A stretch of DNA of 36,083 nucleotides from Streptomyces neyagawaensis (GTDB taxonomy: Bacteria > Actinomycetota > Actinomycetes > Streptomycetales > Streptomycetaceae). Below are positions 16,530 through 24,361 of this stretch, in pieces. The notes beneath the pieces are model-generated. The model did not search any database. It saw nothing but the letters and a program-made list of their open reading frames with translations, and had not been told where the DNA came from. The stretch's first letter is position 1. Each line of letters starts with the position of its first letter. The stretch spans positions 1 through 36,083 of the forward strand of contig NZ_JAMGBG010000177.1 of the NCBI RefSeq assembly GCF_023516595.1, in the 5' to 3' direction. The translations under genes and the position numbers were made by a program.

Positions 16530-17606
16530 GCTGCCACCGGCTGGAGCGCGGCCACGACCACCGGCGCGTTCTCCGCCGCTCTGGTCGTCTCCGCCGTGGC
16601 CGGCATCCGTATCGGCCGCATCCTCGACGCCCGCGGCCCCCGCACCGTCATGACCGCCGGCTCCGTCGTGGGCACGGCCAGCCTGATCATCATCGCCGCC
16701 GCGCCCAACCTGGCCCTGTTCAGCATCGGGTGGCTGCTGGCCGGGCTCGCCATGGCCTCCACCTTCTACCAGCCGGCTTTCGCCGCGCTCACCCGCTGGT
16801 GGGCCCCCGAGCACATTCGTGCTCTGACCGTCGTCACCCTCGCCGGCGGCCTGGCCTCCACCGTCTTCGCCCCCCTGACCGCCCTGCTGGCCAGCCACTA
16901 CAGCTGGCGGCACACCTACCTGATCCTGGCCGCCGTCCTCGCCGCCGTCACTGTGCCCGCCCACGCCCTTGCACTGCGCGGCCCCTGGCCGCCCGCTGTG
17001 GCACGCACATCAACCGGCAAGGCCCTCAGCACGGCCGCCATCGCCCGCAGCCGCCCCTTTCTTTTCCTGGCCGCCGCCGTGACCCTGTCGGCGTTCGCGA
17101 TGTACGCGGTCGTCATCACCCTCGTTCCTCTGCTGCTCGACCGCGGCTACGGCCCCGCCCAGGCCGCCTGGGCCCTAGGACTGGGCGGAGCCGGACAGAC
17201 CCTCGGCCGCACCCTGTATGCCACTCTGGCCCGCCGAAGCCCGCCGGCCCTGCGCGCCGCTGTCCTCATCGCCCTGGGCGGATCGACCACCGCCGCCTTC
17301 GCGCTCATCCCCGGGCCCTACCCCCTGCTGGCCACCCTGGCCGTCCTCGCCGGCACCGTCCGCGGCAACCTGACCCTGCTGCAGGCCACCGCCATCACCG
17401 ACCGGTGCGGCACCCACCGCTACGGCTGCCTCTCCGGACTCCTCGCCGCTCCCGCAATCACCGCCTCCGCACTCGCCCCCTTCGCCGGCACCGCCCTGGC
17501 CCTCCCGCTCGGCGGCTACCCCCACCTGTTCGCCGCCCTTGCACTCGTCTCGGCCCTCGCCGCCGTGATGGCCTGGCAGACCGCCCCCACCGACGGCCCA
17601 CACTGA
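16530..17606 (+). pseudogene. MFS transporter of the arsenic cluster, 5' end deleted
   Basis: The frame reads TGWSAATTTGAFSAALVVSA, the end of TM1 and entry to TM2 in this family, followed by the MFS loop GRILDARGPRTVMTAG (motif A, G-x-x-x-D-R-x-G-x-R/K-type) and about ten further hydrophobic helices to a normal C-terminus. TM1 and the start codon, about 40-50 residues, are absent. The homology border lies within 50 bases of the border of the divergent flavoprotein, so one deletion took both 5' ends and the shared promoter. An ATG or GTG further in (near 16596) could give a shortened 11-TM product, but it has no visible ribosome binding site. Probable role when intact: efflux of an (organo)arsenical. 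Confidence 0.7.
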
Positions 17607-17885
17607 GAAGCCCGAGCCGCAGCCCGCAGCCATCCGCGCCACTCAGCACCGTAGACGCATCGGCAGCGAACTCGTCACCCTCCGCGCATACGAGGGAAGG
17701 CCGAGACTCGCTGCCCCGTCGCCACCCACTGCGGCAGGCGCACGGCCGACTGACCGAAGCGGGGGCGGCCACCTTCTCCGTCTGCCCAGCGGCGCTTCGC
17801 GGCAGTGATCCCGCCAGCGGCACCAGCCGCCCGGCGCCAGCGGCGAGCCGCCGGACATCAGGCGAATTCACAGTGCGTCCATTTT
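17607..17885. other. Gap between MFS remnant and arsR, no gene recognised
   Basis: About 280 bases without a supported gene. Short open frames have shadow-like composition. The right end becomes AT-richer (TCCATTTTTGATC) and leads into the arsR control region. Confidence 0.5.
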
Positions 17886-17903
17886 TGATCGCACATCAGT
17901 GAT
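17886..17903. promoter_or_regulatory. arsR: Possible ArsR operator upstream of arsR
   Basis: TGAT-N5-ATCA is directly followed by G and another TGAT, giving two overlapping dyads (TGAT cgcac ATCA and ATCA G TGAT) 24-41 bases upstream of the arsR start. ArsR/SmtB proteins bind short inverted repeats of this kind and usually repress their own gene. Assignment is by position and symmetry only. Confidence 0.35.
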
Positions 17904-17926
17904 CACCCAGCGTCTATGGTTGAACC

Positions 17927-18307
17927 GTGACTCTCATAGAGCTGCAGGCGTCGGAGGACGGATTCCTCGAGGGCGGCTCGTGCGGACCGGGACTGAACTG
18001 CCAGCCCCTGGACCGCACGGAGGCCGAGCAACTGTCCGCGATCTTGAAATCCATCGCCGATCCCACCCGGCTGCAGTTGTTCCGGCTACTGGAGCAGGCC
18101 CCCGACGGCGAAGCCTGCGTGTGCGACCTGGCAGACAGCCTGGGACTGCGCCAGTCCACCGTCAGCCACCACCTGAAGATCATGACCGAGGCCGGGCTGC
18201 TGGACCGGGAACGACGCGGCACCTGGGCCTGGTTCTCCGTCAACCACGACGGGCTGCAGCGGATCCGATCCATCCTGGACCCGGCACCCCGCGCTGCATG
18301 CAACTGA
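17927..18307 (+). CDS. arsR: ArsR-family metalloregulator
   Basis: A 126-residue winged-helix repressor. The core has ADPTRLQLFRLLEQ, the metal-binding helix ACVCDLAD with Cys64 and Cys66 (the classic CxC of As(III)-sensing ArsR), and the recognition helix RQSTVSHHLKIM followed by a wing (GLLDRERRGTWAWFSV). Extra cysteines occur at the N-terminus (C19, C25) and C-terminus (C125); one of them could complete a three-thiolate arsenite site. As(III) binding would release the protein from DNA and induce resistance genes. The GTG at 17927 gives the expected length, though the ribosome binding site is weak. The neighbouring flavoprotein and MFS genes are truncated, so the regulator may now control only itself. 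Confidence 0.9.
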   Translation: MTLIELQASEDGFLEGGSCGPGLNCQPLDRTEAEQLSAILKSIADPTRLQLFRLLEQAPDGEACVCDLADSLGLRQSTVSHHLKIMTEAGLLDRERRGTWAWFSVNHDGLQRIRSILDPAPRAACN

Positions 18308-18423
18308 CCGCTGCTTCGGGCCGGTCACACTCCATCACCACCTCTCGAGGTTGACCGCATGGCGCGTGTGGTGCATACCCGCCGCGGCATTTTCGCTCCC
18401 TTCAAGAACTCGGCGGATCGGTA

Positions 18424-18444
18424 CTGGTCAGCTGACATGACCAG
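18424..18444. repeat. Perfect 7-bp inverted repeat downstream of arsR
   Basis: CTGGTCA (18424-18430) and TGACCAG (18438-18444) flank a seven-base loop about 120 bases after arsR. It may be a weak terminator or a protein binding site; there is no T-tract. Confidence 0.35.
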
Positions 18445-18504
18445 CCATCACTGATCAGGCAAAGTTCGTGGGTGCTCGGTCACGTCCGCTGGAGCGGTGT
18501 AGCG

Positions 18505-19821
18505 ACGGCCACTCGGTGATCTCGTTTTGAGGCTATGCGGTGAGTTCGGTGGGCATGACGGTCTCGTCGGTTTCTGACTCGATCGGGTGGAGGCGGGCCT
18601 TGGCCAGGAGTTCGCGGCCCATATAGCGGCGGGCCTCGGTCCACTCGTCGTTCTGCTCGGCAAGGACCGCGCCAACGAGCCGGATGACGGCGGTGCGGTC
18701 GGGGAAGATGCCGACCACGTCGGTGCGGCGGCGGATCTCCTTGTTCAGCCTCTCCTGCGGATTGTTCGACCAGATCTGCCGCCAGATCTCGCGTGGGAAG
18801 GCGGTGAAGGCCAGCAGGTCGTGCTGGGCGATGTCCAAGTGGGCTGCGGCTTTGGGGAACTTGGCTTCCAGTGCGTCCAGGACGTGTCGCATCTGGGCTT
18901 TCACGGCGTCGGTGTCGGGTTGTTCGAAGATGGTCCGCGCAGGGTCGCCACCCAGGGCTGGGCCGACTTGGGGACCTGGCTCAGCAGGTTTCTGGCGTAG
19001 TGGGTCCGGCATCGCTGCCACGACGAGCCGGGCAGAACGGCACCGATGGCGTCGACGAGGCCGGCGTGGGCGTCGGAGATGACGAGCTGGACGCCGGTCA
19101 GGCCGCGGGCGATGAGCGAGCGCAGGAAGGCGAGCCAGCCCGCGCCGTCCTCGGCGGTGGCGACGTCGATGCCGAGGATCTCGCGGTGTCCGTCGGCGTT
19201 GACGCCGACCGCGATCAGCGCGTGGACGTTGATGATGCGGCCGCCTTCCCGGACCTTCTGGGTCAGTGCGTCGACCCAGACAAAGGCATACGGACCGGCG
19301 TCCAGCGGCCGGTTGCGGAACGCGGCAACCTGCTCGTCCAGGTGCTTGGCCATTGCGCTGACCTGGGACTTCGACAGCTGGGTGACGCCGAGGGACTCGG
19401 CGAGCTTCTCGACCCGCCGGGTGGAGACCCCGAGCAGGTAGGCGGTGGCGACCACCGAGATGAGGGCCTGCTCGGCCCGACGACGACGTTCGAGTAGCCA
19501 GTGTGGGAAGTAACTGCCCTGCCTCAGCTTGGGGATGGCCAGTTCGACGGTGCCGACCCTGGTGTCCCACTCGCGCGGGCGATAGCCGTTACGGTAGTTG
19601 ACGCGTTCATCGCTGACCTGCCCGTATTCCGCGTTGCAGAGGGCATCGGCCTCCGCGGACATGAGCGCGTCAGCAAACGTCTTCACCATCGCGCGCAGCA
19701 GATCGGGACTCGCCGCGGCGAGGCTGCCCTCGGCGAGAGCGTGCAGGGGCAGACTGTCTGGTGCGGTCATCGTGCTGATCTCCTTCGAGCTTCGACATCT
19801 CGAAGATCAGCCGGTGGCCGT
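18505..19821 (-). mobile_element. IS256-family insertion sequence with imperfect terminal inverted repeats
   Basis: The transposase gene is bracketed by ACGGCCACTCGGTGATCTCG (18505-18524) and, in inverted orientation, a 21-base partner at 19801-19821 whose complement begins ACGGCCACCGGCTGATC. The arms agree at most positions with small gaps, consistent with IS256-family ends of 20-30 bp. I did not find a clear 8-9 bp target duplication outside them. The element separates the arsenic remnants from the amidase operon. Confidence 0.68.
18533..19770 (-). pseudogene. IS256-family transposase with one frameshift
   Basis: From the ATG at 19770 the first 270 or so residues read cleanly, including the DDE acids in FVWVDALTQKV and VISDAHAGLVDAI. 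Near 18940 the frame changes: the codons after WVATLR continue correctly only in the next frame as TIFEQPDTDAVKAQMRHVL, which carries the third acid in NNPQERLNKEIRRRTDVVG and a normal C-terminus ending at 18533. A single missing base explains this. IS256 elements are not known to use programmed frameshifting, and no slippery heptamer is visible at the site, so it is a disabled copy or a base-calling error. Confidence 0.85.
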
Positions 19822-19909
19822 TCATCTATGCGGGCACCATCCCGATGCCGGAGCAAACCCCCGGATCAGGTCGAACCCGTACACCACTTCCCAGGACGCA
19901 ACCGGGTGC

Positions 19910-21337
19910 TCATCCTTCGACGTCCGCAGTGGCACCGGCGATTGTTGCAAGTTGCTCTGCCAGAGCGAGGACAGTGCGGTCAGCGTACGGGGCGCCGATG
20001 ATTTGGACGGCAATGGGCAGGTCTTTGTCGTTCTTGCTTACGGGGGCGATAGCAGCAGGCAGTCCAAGGTGGCTGATGAGATTCGCCCAGCTTGTCTGGT
20101 CGAAAAAGCTGCGCTCTTCTCCGTCCACATGAAGGGTGCGGCTGCCGTTCGGGATGGCCTGGGTCGGCGCGGCGGGGGTGATGAGCACGTCGCGATGTTC
20201 GAAGAACGCCATCCAGGCGGCGCGTTGGCGGGCGCTTTCCTCTCGGGCGATCAGCCAGCTGCGGTGAGCCTGGGTCCGGTATCGCAGAGCGGTCGCTCGG
20301 GGGGACGTGTCGTGTGTGGGCAGTTGGCATGCGCTGGTCTGCTCGGCAGTGAACGCGGCGTCGGTAGCACCGAGGGCGGCGTTGGCGTAGAGGAGCTGTT
20401 CGAACAGTCCCGATGCTTCAGCGAAGCCGACCGGGCCGGGCGTTTCGGTGATGTGCGCTCCGGTGGCGCCCAGCTGGCACATGACGTGTTCGAGCGTCGC
20501 AGCGGTGGCGTCATCGACGGGGCAGCCAGGGTCGTTTGGCCAGATGGCGATGCGAAAGTCATCGAGCTGTCGGGGGGGGTCGGGCAGGCTCAGTCGCCAT
20601 GGGGTGTTTTCATCCGGGGCGGGCGTGGTGAGTGTCGCGAGCATGAGGGTCAGGTCTCGAGGATGTCGCGCGAGGGGGCCAGGGGTGAGCATGTCGCTGG
20701 TGGTCAGCCAGCCGGGTGGTCGAGGGATGTGTCCTCGGGCGGGTACGAGCCCTTGGGTGGGGCGCAGGGCGTAGACGCCGCAGTAGTGGGCCGGCAGGCG
20801 GAGGGAACCGGCGAGGTCGCTGCCGAGTTCGAGGGGGGTCAGCGCGGCAGCGACGGCTGCGGCTGCTCCGCCGGAGGAACCGCCAGGGGTCAGGGTGTGG
20901 TCGTGCGGGTTGCGGGTGGCTCCGAAGATGGCGTTGTCGGTGTGGAGGTCCTGGCAGTAGGCGGGGACGTTGGTCTTCCCCATGATCACGGCGCCGGCGT
21001 GGCGGAGTCGGGCGACAGCGTCGGCGTCGCGCTCGGGGATGTGGTGGTGGAGGTCTTCGGCCCCGCAAGTGGTGCGCAGGCCTGCCGTTTCGAAGGAGTC
21101 CTTGATCGTGAGCGGCAGCCCATCAAGCGCGCCGACGGCCGCGCCTCGGGCGCGGCGTACGTCTGAGGCGTCGGCTGCTCGTTGGGCGGCTTCGATGTCC
21201 AAGGTGACGACGGCGTTGAGGGTGCTGGCCTGGATCTGTTCGAGGTGGAGATCGAGTAGGCCGCGGCTGGAGATGACGCCCTGTTGCATTGCGTTCAGCT
21301 GGGTGTGGGCCGGGAGGTGGACGTAGTTGGTGCTCAT
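19910..21337 (-). CDS. Amidase-signature-family hydrolase
   Basis: This 475-residue enzyme has the Ser-cisSer-Lys triad. K79 is in GLPLTIKDSF, the cis-Ser is in PGGSSGGAAAAVAAAL (about residue 154), and nucleophile S178 is in LGSDLAGSLRLPA. The N-terminal helical segment (SSRGLLDLHLEQIQASTLNA) and the C-terminal GLPAAIAP...PIAVQIIGAPYAD are also standard. It hydrolyses a carboxamide in the cytoplasm; the substrate is unknown. The ATG at 21337 overlaps the stop of the membrane-protein gene upstream (ATGA), so it is the last gene of the XRE operon. Length and motifs are intact. GatA is unlikely because gatB/gatC are absent. Confidence 0.9.
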   Translation of the reverse strand: MSTNYVHLPAHTQLNAMQQGVISSRGLLDLHLEQIQASTLNAVVTLDIEAAQRAADASDVRRARGAAVGALDGLPLTIKDSFETAGLRTTCGAEDLHHHIPERDADAVARLRHAGAVIMGKTNVPAYCQDLHTDNAIFGATRNPHDHTLTPGGSSGGAAAAVAAALTPLELGSDLAGSLRLPAHYCGVYALRPTQGLVPARGHIPRPPGWLTTSDMLTPGPLARHPRDLTLMLATLTTPAPDENTPWRLSLPDPPRQLDDFRIAIWPNDPGCPVDDATAATLEHVMCQLGATGAHITETPGPVGFAEASGLFEQLLYANAALGATDAAFTAEQTSACQLPTHDTSPRATALRYRTQAHRSWLIAREESARQRAAWMAFFEHRDVLITPAAPTQAIPNGSRTLHVDGEERSFFDQTSWANLISHLGLPAAIAPVSKNDKDLPIAVQIIGAPYADRTVLALAEQLATIAGATADVEG

Positions 21338-22533
21338 GTTCTTACGGTCTCGGGGAGCTCGGGATGGTCGTGCCGGGCGAAGTGCCGGGCGATCGCGCGC
21401 AGGGCGTCGAGGTCCTCGATCGGGTGTCGGGATTCCATGTTCTGGTCGGCGAAGTCGGTTGGCCGTGCAGGCGGCGTGCCCTGGGTGTGGGCGGCAAGGG
21501 CAGCGCGGATCTGGTCGGCAGTGACGGCCGCGTGGAGTTCGTCTCCCGAGAGACCGGCGGCCCGGTGCCGCTGTTCGCTGGCCTGTCGTGTGTCGTGGTC
21601 GAGGTAGGGGCGGACCGCGGTCTGTCCGTCGCGGATCTCGACGACACGGCGATACACCTTGAAGGGGATGCCTTGGATGAGCGATCGATCGTCAGCCATG
21701 GAGCCGCTGGGAGTGAGGGCGATCTCGGGGACGACGTGGTAGAAGGCCAGCCACAGCGGGTGCAGCTGGCGATGAGCACGGCGGAGGCCCCACCGGTACG
21801 AGGTGTTTCGCGCCTGGGCGGTGAGGGTGGGGATGAGCCAGCCAACAAGGGTGAGAATGGTTCCGAGGTCGCCGCTGATCCAGGCGAAGTCTTCCCAGCC
21901 CGTGAGGGAGGTGCCCATGGCGGCAGCGATCACGTTGCCGATCCGTACGGCGCTGTAGCCGAGGGTCACGGCCGCGCCGACGGCGACGGTGCGCAGACCG
22001 ACGCGTACGGCTGCGCGTGGGCTTCGGCCGGCCAGGCGCCAGCTCGCCACGGACAGGTAGCCCTCGGCGAGCGTGTAGGCGCTGATGTACACGGTGAGGT
22101 AGGCCGCGTAGACGTGGTCGTGCGCGTAGTAGAGCGTGAAGTCCGTCGGCCGCTGCACGGCGGGCGTCAGCAGGAAGAACAGCACAAAGAGGGCGGCGAC
22201 GACGACGGCACCGGCGCCGAGCCAGTACCAGGACATCCGCCGGGCCCGGTCTGCCGGTGAACTCCAGTAGCTCAGGACGATCTGCTGGCCGGCCAGCAGG
22301 GCCACCACGCAGCTCATGGCCAGCGGCACGGCCAAGTTCCTTGCACCGAGGGCCTCGTCGATGGCCCGCCACATGGAGCTGATCGAGAACAGGAAGCTGA
22401 GCGCCGAGAGCAGGTAGACGGCGACTAGCGCGGCCCACGCGGTGTCCCGGCGCCGGGCGGGAAGGTCTCTGAGCAGGCACGCGAGGCCGATCAGCGCAAC
22501 GGTCAGGCTGATCGGGTGCAGGATGTCCTTCAC
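21334..22533 (-). CDS. MAB_1171c-type polytopic membrane protein
   Basis: This 399-residue protein has about seven hydrophobic segments in its first 240 residues (for example HPISLTVALIGLACLL, AWAALVAVYLLSALSFLF, LGAGAVVVAALFVLFFLL, GTILTLVGWLIPTL) and a cytoplasmic C-terminal domain of about 150 residues containing LHPLWLAFYHVVPEIAL. This layout matches the actinobacterial family called MAB_1171c-like putative transporter, whose substrate and function are unknown and which commonly sits beside XRE and ImmA/IrrE genes. The ATG at 22533 overlaps the metallopeptidase stop. A sensing or signalling role is as plausible as transport. Confidence 0.8.
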   Translation of the reverse strand: MKDILHPISLTVALIGLACLLRDLPARRRDTAWAALVAVYLLSALSFLFSISSMWRAIDEALGARNLAVPLAMSCVVALLAGQQIVLSYWSSPADRARRMSWYWLGAGAVVVAALFVLFFLLTPAVQRPTDFTLYYAHDHVYAAYLTVYISAYTLAEGYLSVASWRLAGRSPRAAVRVGLRTVAVGAAVTLGYSAVRIGNVIAAAMGTSLTGWEDFAWISGDLGTILTLVGWLIPTLTAQARNTSYRWGLRRAHRQLHPLWLAFYHVVPEIALTPSGSMADDRSLIQGIPFKVYRRVVEIRDGQTAVRPYLDHDTRQASEQRHRAAGLSGDELHAAVTADQIRAALAAHTQGTPPARPTDFADQNMESRHPIEDLDALRAIARHFARHDHPELPETVRT

Positions 22534-23045
22534 CGCTCAGCCTCTCTTCTGCTGAGCAGCGTGTGGGCGATCCGCTCCTGGGTGTCGTCACCCGGCGGCG
22601 ACGCATTGCGTAGCCGGTGTTCGATGACCCGGCCGTACAGGTACGAGGCGAGGAGCTCGGCGTCGTGCTCCTCGGCCTCCTCATAGCTGCTGCGCGCGAG
22701 CATCATCTCGACCAAGGCCGGGTCGAGCAGGGGCGCGAACCCCTGCGGAACCGCTTCGGACGGTCGGCGTGCCTCGTGATGGCCCAGCAGGACGTGGGCG
22801 ATCTCGTGGCCTATGACGTGGTCCTGGTGCGCACGGCTCGTCCGCGGGTCGTAGAAGATGTAAAAGGCGTTCTCGGTGACGTAGCAGACGCCGCAGCGCC
22901 GCCCAAGAACCGTCTCCGCCGCTTCAATGTGCACGGCGCGCCCTGTCCGGCGGGTCTCCTCATGGCGCAGGTCACGGATGCTGGCGACCTGGGGGAGCTT
23001 CAATTGGGCCAGTATTTCTGGCTGTTGACGACGCGACGACCACAT
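22530..23045 (-). CDS. ImmA/IrrE-family zinc metallopeptidase
   Basis: A protein of about 171 residues with the zincin motif HVIGHEIAHVLLGH (HExxH) and a downstream acidic segment (EEAEEHDAELLASYLYG) that supplies the third ligand, as in ImmA/IrrE proteins. Such peptidases cleave a partner XRE repressor and relieve repression; ImmA of ICEBs1 and IrrE of Deinococcus are the models. The partner here would be the XRE protein encoded immediately upstream. I chose the ATG at 23045, with AGAGAG just upstream; a GTG at 23078 would add 11 residues but has no binding site. The 3' end overlaps the next gene by 4 bases. Confidence 0.82.
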   Translation of the reverse strand: MWSSRRQQPEILAQLKLPQVASIRDLRHEETRRTGRAVHIEAAETVLGRRCGVCYVTENAFYIFYDPRTSRAHQDHVIGHEIAHVLLGHHEARRPSEAVPQGFAPLLDPALVEMMLARSSYEEAEEHDAELLASYLYGRVIEHRLRNASPPGDDTQERIAHTLLSRREAER

Positions 23046-23089
23046 ATTGCTCTCTGTTTCTCGCTCTTCTGAACACACTTGACTTAGCG

Positions 23090-23530
23090 TCAGTCGGAGG
23101 CCGGTGGGAGCCCTTCGAGTTCTCGCACCCTGTCAACTTCCTTGAGCACAGCGGCAATACTGTCTGACGAAAGCCCGATCATCCGGTAGAAGACGCTCTC
23201 GATTCCCGCCTGCTTCACCGACTTGACCGCAGCAAACTGCTGCAGTGCCGCTGCCGCCACCTCTTCGTCATCGAAGAACTTCTCCGGGAAGCCGAAGGAC
23301 CGGGCGAGCCACTTTCGGGCATCATCGGATGGGTTCACACGCTTCCCGGTGCGCAGCAGCGAGATGTAGGAGTCGGAGAGAGAGCCTCCGAAGCCGGCGA
23401 TCTTCGCCGCCACCTCCTTGTTGCTGTAGGGCCCGCGCTTCGGGGGGTGCACATGCTCGAACAGCCAGTTCAGTCGCTCGCGGAAGACAGTGCTCTCATC
23501 GGCGGAAGCTCGCCCAGACAAGTCATCCAT
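23090..23530 (-). CDS. XRE-family helix-turn-helix regulator
   Basis: A 146-residue protein. After a short leader, RLNWLFEHVHPPKRGPYSNK begins a helix-turn-helix domain that continues EVAAKIAGFGGSLSDSYISL and LLRTGKRVNPSDD, the usual XRE order of recognition helix and R/K-x-G-x-R-x-N-P-S turn. The C-terminal helices (EVAAAALQQFAAVKSVKQAG, SSDSIAAVLKEVDRVRELEG) look like a dimerisation region. The ATG at 23530 is preferred because GAGGA sits seven bases upstream; an ATG two codons earlier overlaps that site. First gene of an operon with metallopeptidase, membrane protein and amidase, and probably its autoregulator and ImmA substrate. Confidence 0.83.
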   Translation of the reverse strand: MDDLSGRASADESTVFRERLNWLFEHVHPPKRGPYSNKEVAAKIAGFGGSLSDSYISLLRTGKRVNPSDDARKWLARSFGFPEKFFDDEEVAAAALQQFAAVKSVKQAGIESVFYRMIGLSSDSIAAVLKEVDRVRELEGLPPASD

Positions 23531-23879
23531 GATCATTTCCTCGACATCGATCCACGTGATGCCACCACCGTACGTCACCGTTGACTGGTGTTGACTGGCG
23601 CCCCGAGGATATGAAAAGTTCTCCACCGCCAGCACCCCCACGGCAGGATTCGAAAGCCCAACCAATGACTCATGTATTCACATGCGCAATCGCAGGATCA
23701 ACGTGACGGCGGACACAGTCCACTCGGTATTTACGTCACGCACTGACGAGAATTCCCCCTCCGCTCGTCCCGCGCCGGCCATACGCGAGTTCAGTCCTGC
23801 ACCAACGCCGGGAGCAAGCAATAAACACCCGTCGGAACCCGCCATGGAAAACCCACAGGAGATTGACCGGGATTTTAGT

Positions 23880-23914
23880 TTCCTCACCCTCGGGCAAGCC
23901 GCTTGGTGAGGGAA
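23880..23914. repeat. Hairpin with 9-10 bp arms in the non-coding region
   Basis: TTCCTCACC (about 23880-23888) pairs with GGTGAGGGAA (23905-23914) with one bulged base, around a 16-base loop that can fold further (GGCAAGCC). It has no T-tract, so it may be a regulatory or origin structure as well as a terminator. Confidence 0.45.
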
Positions 23915-24093
23915 GCGGGTATGCCGGTGACTTGTCGAGAGCCCTAGAGCCAAGTCTGGACCTTGACACGACGGCGTGCGTATGTTCGTCGTCCCCTCGG
24001 CGGGACCCCGCCGGGATCGAGAAGCTGCAGAGAGGGTCAGCGTGTACCGCGTGACTACCAGCTGGGCCTTATAGGACCCGCTGGAAGGGCGCC

Positions 24094-24123
24094 GGTGTCC
24101 GAGAGGTGCGACTCCCGGACACC
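24094..24123. repeat. Perfect 8-bp hairpin with extended inner stem upstream of rep
   Basis: GGTGTCCG (24094-24101) and CGGACACC (24116-24123) form a perfect 8-bp stem. Inside, GAG and CTC pair after a single mismatch, leaving a six-base loop (GTGCGA). It lies about 240 bases before the rep start and could be an element of the leader RNA or of an origin. Confidence 0.45.
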
Positions 24124-24361
24124 CGACGCTTCATGGCACTCCGGACCGTGCGAAGGCCGGAGATTTACCCATATCACCGCACCGGCCCCTTCCAGGGGGC
24201 ACGCCGGCGCGGGTCTACTGCACTGGAGAGTGTTGCATGTCGACTGCCTTGTGCGAAAGGTCGAACGCCTCGACCTGCACGGCAGCCTTCCCTGTGTCCA
24301 TCCCGACCTCCGTCCCGTCCTCTGTTCAAGGGTCCTTGGCCCGCCGAGGAGGTCGCCGCTA

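Larger units (their letters stand above)
23531..24361. other. Large non-coding region between the XRE operon and the replication module
   Basis: About 830 bases separate two divergent operons. GC content drops at 23690-23880. I find no convincing gene: the short open frames have no binding sites and lack codon bias. The region holds three hairpins (23880-23914, 23998-24013 with CGGCGG/CCGCCG arms, and 24094-24123) and a TTGACA at about 23962 without a well-spaced -10 partner. GAGGAGG at 24346-24352 is the ribosome binding site of the rep gene. A long structured leader, an origin, or an element boundary would all fit. Confidence 0.5.

Noticed and set aside
15671..17902. 743-residue open frame on the plus strand
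   Set aside because: It runs antisense to the flavoprotein and then out of frame through the MFS gene; the translation is Arg/Pro-rich low complexity with no domain.
18533..19770. Programmed frameshift in the IS256 transposase
   Set aside because: No slippery heptamer or downstream structure is visible, and the family is expressed from one frame; a single missing base is simpler.
19910..21337. GatA subunit of the tRNA amidotransferase
   Set aside because: The amidase triad fits, but gatB and gatC are absent and the gene is coupled to an XRE/ImmA operon.
23678..23953. Short open frames on both strands in the XRE-rep gap
   Set aside because: No ribosome binding site, no codon bias and no motif; they overlap each other on opposite strands and span a hairpin.
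23962..23992. Sigma-70-type promoter at TTGACA
   Set aside because: The nearest -10-like TATGTT is only 12 bases away, too short for a normal spacer.
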